Positions 12,101-20,764 are shown, numbered from the stretch's first letter. The stretch: DNA of 64,000 nucleotides from Pseudorhodoferax sp047601025 (GCF_047601025.1 NZ_JASGJZ010000001.1:4650001-4714000), one strand, 5' to 3'. Numbers and translations: made by a program. The notes: generated from the sequence alone by a model not told the origin.

Positions 12101-12937
12101 GAAGGCGGTGGTGTTCAGCACCAGTTGCACGGCATGCCCGGCGCACAGCGACTGCAGCGCCGACAGGCACAGCGCGTCCTTCAGCGAATCGACGGCCAGC
12201 GGCAGCGGGTTCAGCCCGCGCGCGTGCAGCGCCAGGGCCAGCGCGTCGAACGGCTCGGTGTTGCCGGCCAGCAGGTGCGAGCGGTAGAACACCAGCGCGA
12301 CGGCGGGCGCGCCCGGCCGCCAGGCCCGGCGCAGGTCGTCCAGCCCGGGCACCGCGTGGGCCGCGGCGCACAGTGCCGGCGGCACGTGGACGGCCACCTG
12401 CGGCAAGGGGCGCGGCGGCTCCGGCGCCTCGCCCCGCCCCAGGCCGAAGAAGGCCACGGCCTGCAGGAACGCCCGCGCGTTCGCCGGCCCGCCGGCGCGC
12501 AGGTACTGCCACAGCCGGCGGCCCTGCTCCGGCGCCAGCGTGCTGCGCGCCAGCAGGTGCGGGTCTTCCTGCAGGTCGCCCGAGAACATGGCCAGCCGCT
12601 GGCCGCGCTGGCGCGCGAGCGCGGCGATCTGCTGCACGCCGTAGGGCCAGGCCGATTCGGAGCCCAGGTGGTCCACCACGACCACGCGCGCGTGCTGCAG
12701 CACCTGGTCCACGTACAGGTCCAGCGAGGCCGGCTGGCGCAGGTGCAGCAGGTTGGCCAGGCGCAGGCTGGCAAAGCCGCCCGGCGCGCGGCCCAGCTGC
12801 TGCGCGGCGGCCGACAGCAGCGCCAGCGTGGTGTCGGCCGAGCTCAGCACGACGATGTCGGCCGGCTCCTGGTCGAGCCGCGCGACGACGCCGTCGTCCT
12901 CGACGAAGCCGCCGGGGCGGGTGGAGAGCAGGTGCAT
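9131..12937 (-). CDS. cobN: Cobaltochelatase large subunit CobN
   Basis: A 1268-residue protein with the CobN/ChlH signature blocks along its length, for example VHVGKHGNLEWLPGKS, GSNREDWL, FVGIQPARALGG, SVWGTATMRTGGDDIAQA and EHDILDSGDYLQFQGGM. Length matches CobN. It binds hydrogenobyrinate diamide (or a related corrin) and inserts Co2+ using the ATPase subunits encoded just downstream. The ATG at 12937 is chosen over upstream in-frame codons because a GGGAG Shine-Dalgarno precedes it and homology begins with MHLLSTRPGGFV. The stop overlaps chlI as ATGA. It is the first gene after a 689-bp hairpin-rich gap, so it may have its own promoter or be reached by readthrough from cobW. Confidence 0.95.
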   Translation of the reverse strand: MHLLSTRPGGFVEDDGVVARLDQEPADIVVLSSADTTLALLSAAAQQLGRAPGGFASLRLANLLHLRQPASLDLYVDQVLQHARVVVVDHLGSESAWPYGVQQIAALARQRGQRLAMFSGDLQEDPHLLARSTLAPEQGRRLWQYLRAGGPANARAFLQAVAFFGLGRGEAPEPPRPLPQVAVHVPPALCAAAHAVPGLDDLRRAWRPGAPAVALVFYRSHLLAGNTEPFDALALALHARGLNPLPLAVDSLKDALCLSALQSLCAGHAVQLVLNTTAFSALEPGQALAGDAPVLQVVTSGSNREDWLADAQGLRPRDIAMQVVLPEMDGRIVTRAISFKGLAHRCPVTQTDVVAYRSEPDRVDFVAELAQRWCRLRTLPARDKRLALVLANYPGSEGRIGSGVGLDTPASVLAILQRLAEEGYALGPPQALPADGDALMRQLQQGIANDPAQWPLRPAWQSYALADYRARLAALPAGMAEAVTARWGPPEADPALRQGRFLVAGLRLGRVFVGIQPARALGGAQDYASYHDAELVPPHHYLAFYFWLRDVFAVDAVVHVGKHGNLEWLPGKSLALSGACWPDAILGPLPHLYPFIVNDPGEGAQAKRRSQAVIVDHLMPPLTRAENHGPLQDLERLVDEYYDALLVDARRAALLRRQIVDAVRRQHLAGELDLPPGAEQDEQALLERIDAYLCELKETQIRDGLHVFGRSPQGRQRRDTLVALARFPSGSGQGAEMGLPAALAADLLPPAPDGAAFDPLRLEPAKPWTGARPVALQAVSGAPWRHAGDTRERLELLAQQVLDDPALAAGWPHTCAVLQRVRDHLAPALDACGAEELRQLARGLQGLFVPAGPSGSPSRGRPDVLPTGRNFYTLDTRAIPTQAAWQLGRQAADQLIERYLQQHGEYPRALGLSVWGTATMRTGGDDIAQAFALIGVRPRWAPGSQRVLDFEVVPRAGLHRPRVDVTLRISGFFRDAFPLTVQMFDAAVQAVAALEEDAEDNPVRARMLAEAQALQAQGASAEDARRQAGWRVFGAPPGHYGTGLDPLLASGDWQDGDDLARAWIGWSAHAYGQNADGVPAGAALRRRLGELDVVAQNQDSREHDILDSGDYLQFQGGMAAAVRAVSGRTPMLVHGDHADPRQPRVRTLHQEIGRVVRARVTNPKWIAGAMRHGYKGAFEMAATVDYLFGFDATTGQVADHHYALVADAYLLDAATRGFVARHNPEALRGMLERLLEAMQRGLWAAPGDYRRQLEELLLDHEHLMEGGR

Positions 12938-13079
12938 GTCAGTGGCTCCCGGTACCGTACCCGCGGCCGAGCGCAGCGATGGCCCGGATGGATGTCCGTC
13001 CCCCGGAGCCCCTGTGCCCACGCCGAGGAGCGCAGCGGCATGGGCGGCGCGCGAGCATCGCGCGCTTCGTGCACTGACT

Positions 13080-13365
13080 CATCGCATCTGTCTGAGCGGA
13101 GTTCGCGCAGCGAACGCAGCGAGTGATGCGATGCGCCCATGCCGCGAGCACCGCAGGTTGCCCGGAGCGAAGCGAAGGGTCGTGGGCACTGGGGTCGCCT
13201 TCTTTTGCTTCCTTTTCTTGGGCAGAGAGCAAGAAAAGGGAGTCGCCCGCGGGGGCGAAATCCCCGCCTGCGGCAGCTGAATTTCCATCTGTGCGTGCCA
13301 CGCACAGGGGCCGGGATGTGCGCCCGGCGGCGCAGTCACTTTCTCTTGTCTCGCCAAGAGAAAGT
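13080..13365. repeat. Hairpin-rich intergenic mosaic between cobW and cobN
   Basis: The 689-bp gap 12938-13626 has no credible gene. It contains three perfect inverted repeats: a nested one with CATCGCATC at 13080-13088 pairing with GATGCGATG at 13125-13133 and an inner GTTCGC/GCGAAC (13101-13106/13110-13115); CCTTTTCTTG/CAAGAAAAGG at 13211-13220/13230-13239; and ACTTTCTCTTG/CAAGAGAAAGT at 13338-13348/13355-13365. The second and third share related arm sequences (TTTTCTTG/TTCTCTTG). Such elements recur between genes in Burkholderiales. They may terminate transcription, process mRNA or be mobile repeats. The flanks out to 13620 hold more low-complexity GC-rich sequence and nothing identifiable. 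Confidence 0.65.
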
Positions 13366-13626
13366 AACCAAAGAGAAGGCGCCCCCGGTACCTGCGACCC
13401 TGCGCGCCTGCGGCGCTCCGGGCAACCTGCGCTGCTCGCCGCCAGCGGGGTCCGTGCAAACTCGCCCTTCGGGCTCAGACATGCACGGCCCTTTTCCCGC
13501 TGGCGGCTGCGCTGCTCGGCGCAGGCACAGGGGGAACAGCCACTCGGGCCATCGCTGCGCTCGGCCATGGACGGCTGGCGCTGCGCGCAGCCGTGGTCGG
13601 CGGGGCGCGAGACGGGGCGCGTCACT

Positions 13627-14676
13627 TCAGGCCTCGACACCTGCCAGGCCGGCGCGCAGCGCGGCCGGGTCCAGGTCCTGGCCGATGAACACCAGCCGCG
13701 TGCCGCGCGGCTCGCCGTCCCTCCAGGCACGGTCGAAATGGTGGTCCAGGCGCCGGCCCACGCCCTGCAGCAGCCAGCGCATCGGCTTGCCCGGCACCTC
13801 GGCGAAGCCCTTCACGCGCAGGATGGCCTGCCGTTCGACCAGGCGCGCCAGCGCGGCCAGCAGGCGCTCGCGGTCCACGGCCGGCAGCACGACCACGTGC
13901 GCGTCGAACGCGTCGTGGTCGTGGTCCTCCTCGTGGTCGTGGTGGCTCTGGCGCCCGTCGATGGTGGTCTCGGCCGCCCTGGACAGGCCCAGCAGCACGT
14001 CCAACGGCAGCCGGCCCTGGGCCGCGTGCACGACCTTGACCTCGGGCGGCAGCTCCTCGCGCACCAGCGCCTGCACGCGGGCGACGGCGGCGGCGTCCAC
14101 CAGGTCGGTCTTGTTCAGCACCACCAGGTCGGCGGCCGAGAGCTGGTCCTCGAACAGCTCGTGCAGCGGCGATTCGTGGTCCAGGTTCGGGTCGGCGCGG
14201 CGCTGCGCGTCCACGGCCGGCGGGTTCGCGGCGAACTGGCCGGCGTCGGCGGCCGGCGTGTCGACCACGGTGACCACGGCGTCCACCGTGAACACGTTGG
14301 CGATCTCCGGCCACTGGAAGGCCTGCACCAGCGGCTTGGGCAGCGCCAGGCCCGAGGTCTCGATCAGCACGGCGTCCAGCCGGTCGCGGCGCGCGGCCAG
14401 CTGCCGCATCACCGGGAAGAACTCCTCCTGCACCGTGCAGCACATGCAGCCGTTGGCCAGTTCGTACAGCGCGCCCTCCTGTTCCCGGCCGTCCTCGTCG
14501 CAGCCGATGCCGCAGCCCTTGAGGATCTCGCCGTCGATGCCCAGCTCGCCGAACTCGTTGACGATGACGGCGATGCGCCGGCCCTCGGCATGGTCCAGGA
14601 TGTGGCGCAGCAGCGTGGTCTTGCCGCTGCCCAGGAAGCCGGTGACGATGGTGGCGGGAATCTTGGCGGTCTGCAT
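13627..14676 (-). CDS. cobW: CobW-family GTPase, cobalt metallochaperone-like
   Basis: This 349-residue G3E GTPase has a P-loop GFLGSGKTT at 13-21, the metal-binding CxCC motif as GCMCC at 76-80, NKTD for guanine recognition at 188-191, and a His/Asp-rich stretch (~245-255) typical of CobW metallochaperones. The C-terminal CobW_C domain starts around HVVVLPAVDRE. CobW is thought to deliver Co2+ to CobN in a GTP-gated way. It follows the LLM oxidoreductase gene by 27 bp on the same strand and probably belongs to the riboswitch-controlled operon. Related G3E proteins handle zinc, but neighbours make cobalt the better choice. Confidence 0.93.
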   Translation of the reverse strand: MQTAKIPATIVTGFLGSGKTTLLRHILDHAEGRRIAVIVNEFGELGIDGEILKGCGIGCDEDGREQEGALYELANGCMCCTVQEEFFPVMRQLAARRDRLDAVLIETSGLALPKPLVQAFQWPEIANVFTVDAVVTVVDTPAADAGQFAANPPAVDAQRRADPNLDHESPLHELFEDQLSAADLVVLNKTDLVDAAAVARVQALVREELPPEVKVVHAAQGRLPLDVLLGLSRAAETTIDGRQSHHDHEEDHDHDAFDAHVVVLPAVDRERLLAALARLVERQAILRVKGFAEVPGKPMRWLLQGVGRRLDHHFDRAWRDGEPRGTRLVFIGQDLDPAALRAGLAGVEA

Positions 14677-14703
14677 GGGAAGGGTTCTCCGGATGGTGAA
14701 GGG

Positions 14704-15708
14704 TCAAAGGGTGCGCAGCGCGGGCAGCACTTCGCGCGCGAACAGTTCCATGGCCTGCAGCGCCTGTTCGTCGCTCCACAGCCCGTTGGCGTTGAACACG
14801 CAGCGCAGGTGGGCGATGCCCAGGCGCGCGCGCAGCCCGGCGATCTGTTCCAGGCATTGCGCGGGGCTGCCGCAGACGAACTGCTCGCGCAGCACGCGGC
14901 CGGCGTCGATCGGCGGCACCTGATCGGGCGCGACGCCGCGCCGGCCGGCGAAGTACACGCGGCGTTCGTACAGCTGCGGCCACAGCGTGGACAGCTGGCG
15001 CTGCACCGCGTCGGCGTCCCGGCCGATGCAGACGTAGCGCGCCAGCGAGGCGCGCGCCTGCAGCGCCGCGCCGTCGCGCCCGCGCGCGCTGGCGGCCGCC
15101 TGCAGCTGCACCAGCTGGGCGCCCTCGGGCGGTTCCAGGCTCAGCAGCAGCGGCAGGTCCTGCTCGACGGCGAAGCCGATGGTCTCGGCCGTCGAGCCGG
15201 CCACGAACATCGGCGGATGGGGGCGCTGCACCGACGGCGCCATGGCGCCGCGCGCCGGAAAGCTCCACGCCCCCTGGTGCGCCGCCAGCGGCGCGCCGCG
15301 CAGCGCCTGGCGCAGCAGCCGGCAGGACTGCTCGAAGCGCTCGCGCGTGTGCGCCGGGTCGATCTGCAGCGCCTGCAGCGCGGCCGGCTCGGTGCCGCGG
15401 CCGATGCCCAGGTCCAGCCGGCCGCCGCTCTGGAAGTCCAGCTGCGCGATCTCCTCGGCCAGCAGCAGCGGATGGTGCAGCGGCAGCACCAGCACCGAGG
15501 TGCCGACGCGCAGCCGCTCGGTGCGCGCCAGCAGGGCGGCGGCCAGCAGCAGCGGCGAGGGATACGGCCAGGGCTGCTCGGGCACGCGGAATTCGTTGAA
15601 CCAGACGCCGTCGAAGCCGAGCTGCTCGGCCCGCTCGAACAGCGCCAGGAAGCCGCGGTGGTCGCCGCGCGTGGCCTCGCGCGTCCAGCCGGCCAGGTCA
15701 ATCCGCAT
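14704..15708 (-). CDS. LLM-class flavin-dependent oxidoreductase (luciferase-like)
   Basis: A 334-residue bacterial-luciferase-like TIM barrel. Visible family blocks are the N-terminal ERAEQLGFDGVWFNEF, RVGTSVLVLPLHHPLLLAEE, GRLDLGIGRGTEP and HPPMFVAGSTAETIGFA. These enzymes use reduced FMN or F420 to oxidise small substrates. It overlaps btuD by 11 bp and is followed by cobW after 27 bp, so it is embedded in the B12 operon. A flavin enzyme here suggests a step in corrinoid remodelling or lower-ligand handling, but it is not BluB and no specific reaction can be assigned. Co-regulation by the cobalamin riboswitch is the main clue. Confidence 0.88.
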   Translation of the reverse strand: MRIDLAGWTREATRGDHRGFLALFERAEQLGFDGVWFNEFRVPEQPWPYPSPLLLAAALLARTERLRVGTSVLVLPLHHPLLLAEEIAQLDFQSGGRLDLGIGRGTEPAALQALQIDPAHTRERFEQSCRLLRQALRGAPLAAHQGAWSFPARGAMAPSVQRPHPPMFVAGSTAETIGFAVEQDLPLLLSLEPPEGAQLVQLQAAASARGRDGAALQARASLARYVCIGRDADAVQRQLSTLWPQLYERRVYFAGRRGVAPDQVPPIDAGRVLREQFVCGSPAQCLEQIAGLRARLGIAHLRCVFNANGLWSDEQALQAMELFAREVLPALRTL

Positions 15709-16543
15709 CGGAAGCCTCCAGCCGACGGGCCCGCAGCAGCGTGTGCGGCGGCGCGGCGATGCGCTCGAAGCGCACGCCGAACACCGCGTCCAGCGCGGCC
15801 GCGTGCAGCAGCTCGTGGCCGCCGTCCAGCACGCAGCGGCCGGCGGACAGCACGACGATCCGCTCGAAATGCTCGAACGCCAGCTCCAGGTCGTGCATGG
15901 CGACGACGACGAGGCGCTCGCGGCCGCGCGCCGCCAGCGCCTCGACCAGCGCCAGCCGGTGCCGCACGTCCAGCGCCGCGCCGGGCTCGTCGGCCAGCAG
16001 CACCGGCGGGTCGGTCGCCAGCACGGTGGCCAGCAGCACGCGCGCCTGCTCGCCGCCGGACAACGTGGACCAGCGCCGGCCGGCGAAGTCCTGCAGCCCC
16101 GCCCGGCGCAGCGGCCCGGCCGGATCGGCCTGCAGCCGCATGCCCATCAGCTCGGCCACGCCGAGGTCCCAGTACGGCGCGAAGCGCTGCGGCATGTAGC
16201 CCACGGCCCGCGCCCGCTGCGCCACGGACAGGCCGAGCAGCGCCGCGCCGTCCAGCAGCACGCTGCCGGCATCGGGCACGGCCAGGCCCGCCAGCAGCGA
16301 CAGCAGCGTGGACTTGCCGGCGCCGTTGGGCCCGACCAGCGCCACGGCGCCGCGGGCCGGCAGGGCCAGGTCCACCCGGTCGACCACGGCCCGCCCCTGG
16401 CGGCGCAGCGTGAGCCCGCGGGCGGCCAGGCGCACGGCGCCATGCACCGGCGCGCCTGCGGGCAGGCGGTCTGGGCCCGCTGGACGACCTTCGCCCGTAC
16501 CGGCAAAGGTGCGAGCCTCTTCGGGCGGCCGGGCGAGGCTCAT
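15698..16543 (-). CDS. btuD: Cobalamin ABC transporter ATP-binding protein BtuD
   Basis: This 281-residue ATPase has Walker A VGPNGAGKST, signature TLSGGEQARV and Walker B VLLADEPGAALD followed by the H-loop AMHDLE. The ATG at 16543 overlaps the btuC stop (ATGA). Slightly unusual is the D-loop side, reading DEPGAALD where most family members have DEPTNHLD. It pairs with the BtuC permease and BtuF receptor encoded immediately upstream and energises import across the inner membrane. An N-terminal extension of ~45 residues precedes the first strand; a later start is conceivable. Confidence 0.92.
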   Translation of the reverse strand: MSLARPPEEARTFAGTGEGRPAGPDRLPAGAPVHGAVRLAARGLTLRRQGRAVVDRVDLALPARGAVALVGPNGAGKSTLLSLLAGLAVPDAGSVLLDGAALLGLSVAQRARAVGYMPQRFAPYWDLGVAELMGMRLQADPAGPLRRAGLQDFAGRRWSTLSGGEQARVLLATVLATDPPVLLADEPGAALDVRHRLALVEALAARGRERLVVVAMHDLELAFEHFERIVVLSAGRCVLDGGHELLHAAALDAVFGVRFERIAAPPHTLLRARRLEASDAD

Positions 16544-17553
16544 GCCGAACGCAGCCGCCGGGCCAGCAGCACGATGAAGAACGGCCCGCCGGCCACGGCC
16601 GTGACCAGCCCCAGCGGCACCTCGGCCGGCGGCAGCGCCGAGCGCGCGATGGCGTCGGCCACGGTCACGACGATGGCGCCGGCCAGCGCCGAGGCCGGCA
16701 GCACCCGGCGGTGCAGCGGCCCGGCCATCCAGCGCGCGATGTGCGGCGCCGCCAGGCCCACGAAGGCCACCAGTCCGCCGTAGGCCACGGCCGCGGCCAC
16801 CACCAGCGCGCCGACCAGCACCGCCCGCGGCGTGAAGCGCGCCACGTCCAGCCCGAAGCCCTGGGCCGCCGCGTCGCCCAGGCCCAGCAGGTCCAGCCCG
16901 TGCGCGATGGCACGCGTGGCCAGCAGGCAGGCGGCGGTGACCAACGCCAGCACGCCCAGGCCGGGCCAGGTGGGCGTCTGGATGCCGCCCAGCACCCAGC
17001 TCATGACGACCTGCAGGCTGACGGTCTCGTCGGACAGCGCCAGCATCAGGAACGAGCGCAGCGCCCCCAGCACGGCCGCCAGCGCCACGCCGGCCAGCAG
17101 CAGGCCGGCGGCGTCCAGCGCGCCGGCCACGCGCGCGATGGCCAGCACCAGCACGGTGGCGCCCCAGGCCCCGGCAAACGCGAGCGCGGACAGCGTCAGC
17201 GCCTGCGGCAGGCCCAGCGGCACCAGCAGCGCCACCGTGGCGCCCAGCGCCGCGCCTCCGGAGGCGCCCAGCAGGTAGGGCTCGGCCAGCGGGTTGCGGA
17301 ACACGCCCTGGAACACGGCGCCCGACAGCCCGAGCAGCGCGCCGACCAGCGCGGCGGCGCCCACGCGCGGCAGCCGCCATTCGAGCAGCAGCCGGCTGCG
17401 CAGCGCCTCGTCGCCGAGCACGGCGTGCCACACGTCGGCCGGGCTGGCCCACTGGTGGCCGGCACAGGCGCCCAGCAGCAAGGCGGCGGCCAGCAGCGCC
17501 CAGGCGCCCGTCCAGGCGCGCGCGGCCGGCGGGGTCAGGCCGGATGCAGCCAT
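16540..17553 (-). CDS. btuC: Cobalamin ABC transporter permease BtuC (FecCD family)
   Basis: This 337-residue polytopic protein has about ten hydrophobic segments and the FecCD hallmarks RLPRVGAAALVGALLGLSG, FRNPLAEPYLLGASGGA and FVGLAAPHIARWMAG plus EVPLGLVTAVAGGPFF. It is the dimeric channel of a BtuC2D2F importer. It overlaps btuF by 19 bp and btuD by 4 bp. The conserved ARG-rich loop that contacts the ATPase is present. Substrate is taken as cobalamin because of the riboswitch and outer-membrane receptor gene at the head of the operon. Confidence 0.93.
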   Translation of the reverse strand: MAASGLTPPAARAWTGAWALLAAALLLGACAGHQWASPADVWHAVLGDEALRSRLLLEWRLPRVGAAALVGALLGLSGAVFQGVFRNPLAEPYLLGASGGAALGATVALLVPLGLPQALTLSALAFAGAWGATVLVLAIARVAGALDAAGLLLAGVALAAVLGALRSFLMLALSDETVSLQVVMSWVLGGIQTPTWPGLGVLALVTAACLLATRAIAHGLDLLGLGDAAAQGFGLDVARFTPRAVLVGALVVAAAVAYGGLVAFVGLAAPHIARWMAGPLHRRVLPASALAGAIVVTVADAIARSALPPAEVPLGLVTAVAGGPFFIVLLARRLRSA

Positions 17554-18419
17554 TGCGCGAGCTTCTCGATGCCGTCGAAGGTGCGGGGCCCCGGGATCAG
17601 GAACTCCGAGCGCGCCACCGTGGCGGCGCGGCCGCCGCGCACGGCGCGCATGTCGCGCCAGCCCGGCTGGCGCACCAGGTCCTGCAGGTCCGGCCCGCTG
17701 CCGGCGAACAGCAGCACGTCGGGATCGGCGGCCAGCGCGGCCTCCGGCGAGACCTGGGCCAGGGGGCCGGCCAGCGCGAGGCGGCCGCCGGCGCGCAGCA
17801 TGGCCTCGCCGGTGTAGCTGTCGGCGCGCGCCGTCAGCAGCATGCCGTTGCCCAGGCGGCCGGTCAGCATCAGCAGGCTGGGCGCCGGCCGGGCCGCCAC
17901 CCGTGCCTGCACGCGCGCCAGCCGCGCCTGCAGCTGGCCGGCCAGGGCCTCGCCGCGCCCGGGCACGCCGGCGGCTTGGGCGACCAGGCGCAGGTTGCCG
18001 ATGACCTCGTCCAGCGTGCGGCTCAGCAGCACCAGGACCGGCACGCCGATGCGCTCCATCGGCGCCACCAGCTGGTGCGCCGCCTGCCGCGCCGGCGTGA
18101 CGATGACCAGGTCGGGCCGCTGTGCGACCACGGCATCGGCCGAGAAGCCCAGGCGCCCGCCGACCTTGGGCAGGTGCAGCACCTCGGGCGGAAAGCGGGT
18201 GTAGTCCTCCACGCCGACGATGCGGTCCACCAGCCCCAGCGCGGCCACCAGCTCGGTGTTGGACGAGAAGATCGTGACGATGCGCTGCGGCGGCGCGGCG
18301 ATCTCCACGCGGCGGCCCAGCGCGTCGTGCAGCACGAGCGGCGCGGCCCGCGCCGGCAGGCCGAGCAGCGCCGCGCCCGCCGCGGCGCCGGCGCGCAGCA
18401 CGGCGCGGCGGTGTGCCAT
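17535..18419 (-). CDS. btuF: Periplasmic cobalamin-binding protein BtuF
   Basis: This 294-residue receptor starts with a Tat-like or Sec signal (MAHRRAVLRAGAAAGAALL). The mature part opens with VLHDALGRRVEIAAPPQRIVT, then SSNTELVAALG, VGVEDYTRFPPEV and QRPDLVIVTPA, the usual class III helical-backbone layout. It begins 8 bp after the TonB receptor gene and overlaps btuC by 19 bp, so translation is coupled. It shuttles cobalamin from the outer-membrane receptor to BtuCD. Compared with the plus-strand paralogue at 2210 it belongs to the complete importer set. Confidence 0.92.
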   Translation of the reverse strand: MAHRRAVLRAGAAAGAALLGLPARAAPLVLHDALGRRVEIAAPPQRIVTIFSSNTELVAALGLVDRIVGVEDYTRFPPEVLHLPKVGGRLGFSADAVVAQRPDLVIVTPARQAAHQLVAPMERIGVPVLVLLSRTLDEVIGNLRLVAQAAGVPGRGEALAGQLQARLARVQARVAARPAPSLLMLTGRLGNGMLLTARADSYTGEAMLRAGGRLALAGPLAQVSPEAALAADPDVLLFAGSGPDLQDLVRQPGWRDMRAVRGGRAATVARSEFLIPGPRTFDGIEKLAQWLHPA

Positions 18420-18427
18420 GCCGCCCT

Positions 18428-20635
18428 TCAAAAGCTGGCCTGCAGGCCGACCAGGAACTCGCGCCCCGGCATCGAGGTGCCGCAGCCGCCGTTCTGGAAC
18501 GCCGGGTTGGCGATGCACGGGCTGCGGTCGAGCGCGATGAAGACCGGGTGGCGGTTGATGTCGAACAGGTTGTTCACGCCGGCGAAGAGCTTCACCGCCG
18601 GCGTCACGCGGTAGTCGGCCCGCAGGTTCCAGACCGTGAAGGCGCCCTTGCGGTGGATGTAGGTGCTCGACGGCTCGCCCTGCGGCACCAGCAGGTTCTC
18701 CTCGGTGTCGTACCACATCGGGCCGCGCAGCAGCGCCGAGAGCTGCACCGTCCAGTCCCCGGCGCGGCTGCCGGCGCCGCGCCCGTAGCGCACGCCGGCC
18801 GACGCCTCGTAGCGGTACATGCGCTGCACCTTGTCGGTGTTGGCCGAGGCGGGAGCGCCCTTGTCGCGCATGTCGAAGTGGTAGTAGCCGTTCGCGAAGG
18901 CGGTGAGCACCTGCCCCGGCAGCTGCAGGGCCCGGGCCAGGTCCACCTGCGCCTGCAGCTCCAGGCCGCGCGCGACGATGTCGGCGGGGTTGTTGGCGTA
19001 GTCCGAGGTGTTGGTCGAGGGGCCGCGCGACACGGTGACGATGCGGTCGCTGATGGTGTTCTGGAACAGCGCGGCGTCCATGCGCCAGGCCGGCGCCTGC
19101 AGCGTGGCGCCGACTTCCAGCTGGCGGCTGGTCTCGGGCTTGAGGTCGGCGTTGCCGAAGATGCGCCCGCCGCCCACGGCGGTGAAATCCGAGGCCAGCT
19201 CGGTGGCCGTCGGCGCCCGGAACCCCGTGGAGGCGCCGGCCCGCAGGGCGAGTTGCTCGCTGGCCTTCCAGGTGGCGCCCAGGGACCAGGTGTCCGCGTC
19301 GTACTTGCGCGTGCCGCCCACGGCCAGCGCCAGGTTCGGCGTTTGCTCGAAGCGCGTGCGGCCCCAGGTCTTGCGCAGGCCGGCGCGCAGCGTCAGGCGG
19401 TCGTCGAGCAGCGTCTGCGCGTCCTCCAGGTACAGCGCATGCACCTGCTCGGTCTGGTTGTTGTCGTAGGGCGCGACCTGGCCGGCCGGACCGCCCGGCA
19501 GCGCCACGCGCTCGCGCTCCGAGCGCAGCCGGCTCTTCTCCCAGTCCAGGCCCAGCAGCAGGTCGTTGCCCTGCCCCAGCCGCAGGCGCGGCTGCAGCCG
19601 CAGCCCGGTGGCGTCCAGCGTGCGCAGGTTGTAGTCGCGCGAGGTGCCCGGCACGGCATTGGTGCCCGAGCGGATCACCGGCGACGCCCAGTTGAACTCG
19701 TCCACGTCGGTCAGGCGGTAGGCGTGGGCCGTCCAGCTGGCGCGCTGGTCCGGCGTCGCGCCTTCGTAGCGCAGGTCCAGCGAGCGGTTGTCGCGGTCGT
19801 CGCGGCCGTGGACGTTGGCGCCGGACCCGCGGAAGCCCGCGTCGTAGATGCCGTCGGTGCGCAGCTCCATCTCCACGCGGTGGTGCTCGGCCAGTTGCCA
19901 GCCCAGCGCGCCGCTGGCGCCGCGCCGCTCCCAGCCGGTGTTGGCCAGGCGCGAGCCGCCGCGGCCGGACTGGTAGTCGTCCCGCTCGCCGGCGCTCATG
20001 CCGACGTACCAGTCGAACCGGTCGTTCGCGCCGGCCGTCTGCGCGTGCGCGCGCCACAGGCCCCAGGAGCCGCCGGTCAGGTCCACCTGCGATCCGGGCG
20101 CGGTGGCGCCGGTCTTCATGATGATGTTGACGACGCCGCCCATGGCCTGGCTGCCGTAGATCACCGACGCGGGGCCGCGCACGATCTCGATGCGCTCCAC
20201 ATCGGCCGGGCTCAGCTTGGACAGGTTGGCCGTGCCGGCGCGCCGGCCGTTGACGAGCACCAGCACCTGGCTGCGGAAGTCGCGGCCCTGGCCGTCCGTG
20301 GACGCGCCCCGGATGTTCATCGAGGTCTGCGCCGCCGTCCATTCGCTGAGGAAGCCGACCGCGTTCTCGGCCAGCAGGTCGGTGAGCGAGCGGGCGGTGG
20401 AGCGCTCGATGGCGGCGCGGTCGATGGTCTGCGTGGTGCTGGCGATGCGGCTGCGGTCCTCGGGCCGGGCCGTGGCGGTCACGAAGACCTCGCCCAGGGA
20501 GCCCGACGCGGCCGGCTGGGCCTGGGCCGGACCGCCGCACCAGACGGCGAGCGCGCCGGCCAGCCAGCCGGCCGATGGGAAAAAGCCGCTCCGGGCTGCG
20601 GCCGCGCGGCGGCCGGACGAATCGTTGTTGCGCAT
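18428..20635 (-). CDS. btuB: TonB-dependent outer-membrane receptor, BtuB-like
   Basis: A 735-residue protein with signal peptide (cut near GGPAQAQP), a plug domain starting at LGEVFVTATARPEDRSRIAS, the conserved VERIEIVRGPASVIYG and GGVVNIIMK blocks, and a 22-strand-type barrel ending in the aromatic C terminus FLVGLQASF. The ATG at 20635 is preceded by GAGAAG. Upstream in-frame codons run through the riboswitch and are rejected. A cobalamin riboswitch sits 130-350 bp upstream and four B12-import genes follow, so vitamin B12 or another corrinoid is the likely ligand, taken up with TonB-ExbBD energy. Confidence 0.93.
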   Translation of the reverse strand: MRNNDSSGRRAAAARSGFFPSAGWLAGALAVWCGGPAQAQPAASGSLGEVFVTATARPEDRSRIASTTQTIDRAAIERSTARSLTDLLAENAVGFLSEWTAAQTSMNIRGASTDGQGRDFRSQVLVLVNGRRAGTANLSKLSPADVERIEIVRGPASVIYGSQAMGGVVNIIMKTGATAPGSQVDLTGGSWGLWRAHAQTAGANDRFDWYVGMSAGERDDYQSGRGGSRLANTGWERRGASGALGWQLAEHHRVEMELRTDGIYDAGFRGSGANVHGRDDRDNRSLDLRYEGATPDQRASWTAHAYRLTDVDEFNWASPVIRSGTNAVPGTSRDYNLRTLDATGLRLQPRLRLGQGNDLLLGLDWEKSRLRSERERVALPGGPAGQVAPYDNNQTEQVHALYLEDAQTLLDDRLTLRAGLRKTWGRTRFEQTPNLALAVGGTRKYDADTWSLGATWKASEQLALRAGASTGFRAPTATELASDFTAVGGGRIFGNADLKPETSRQLEVGATLQAPAWRMDAALFQNTISDRIVTVSRGPSTNTSDYANNPADIVARGLELQAQVDLARALQLPGQVLTAFANGYYHFDMRDKGAPASANTDKVQRMYRYEASAGVRYGRGAGSRAGDWTVQLSALLRGPMWYDTEENLLVPQGEPSSTYIHRKGAFTVWNLRADYRVTPAVKLFAGVNNLFDINRHPVFIALDRSPCIANPAFQNGGCGTSMPGREFLVGLQASF

Positions 20636-20764
20636 GTGCTTCTCACTCGCGCCCCGCTCTCCCGCAGGGCAGACCGACCAAACACGCCGCGGCGCTGACG
20701 GAACGACCCGGGCCGCGCGGTGCGCCGCGCAGGCCAGCGTCGGACCGGCGCACTCCCGCGGCGT

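Noticed and set aside
8016..12512. A single minus-strand open frame of about 1,500 codons covering most of cobN and all of chlI
   Set aside because: Over cobN it is a shadow frame of Arg/Ala/Gly-rich nonsense; only its last 372 codons, after ATG 9134, are a real gene (chlI).
13080..13365. CRISPR array
   Set aside because: The repeats are inverted, irregularly spaced and of different sequence; no spacer-repeat periodicity exists here or elsewhere in the window.
12938..13626. Second cobalamin riboswitch before cobN (a CAGTGGC word at 12944-12950)
   Set aside because: None of the other conserved boxes (CCCCCGCAAC, B12 box) occurs in order around it.
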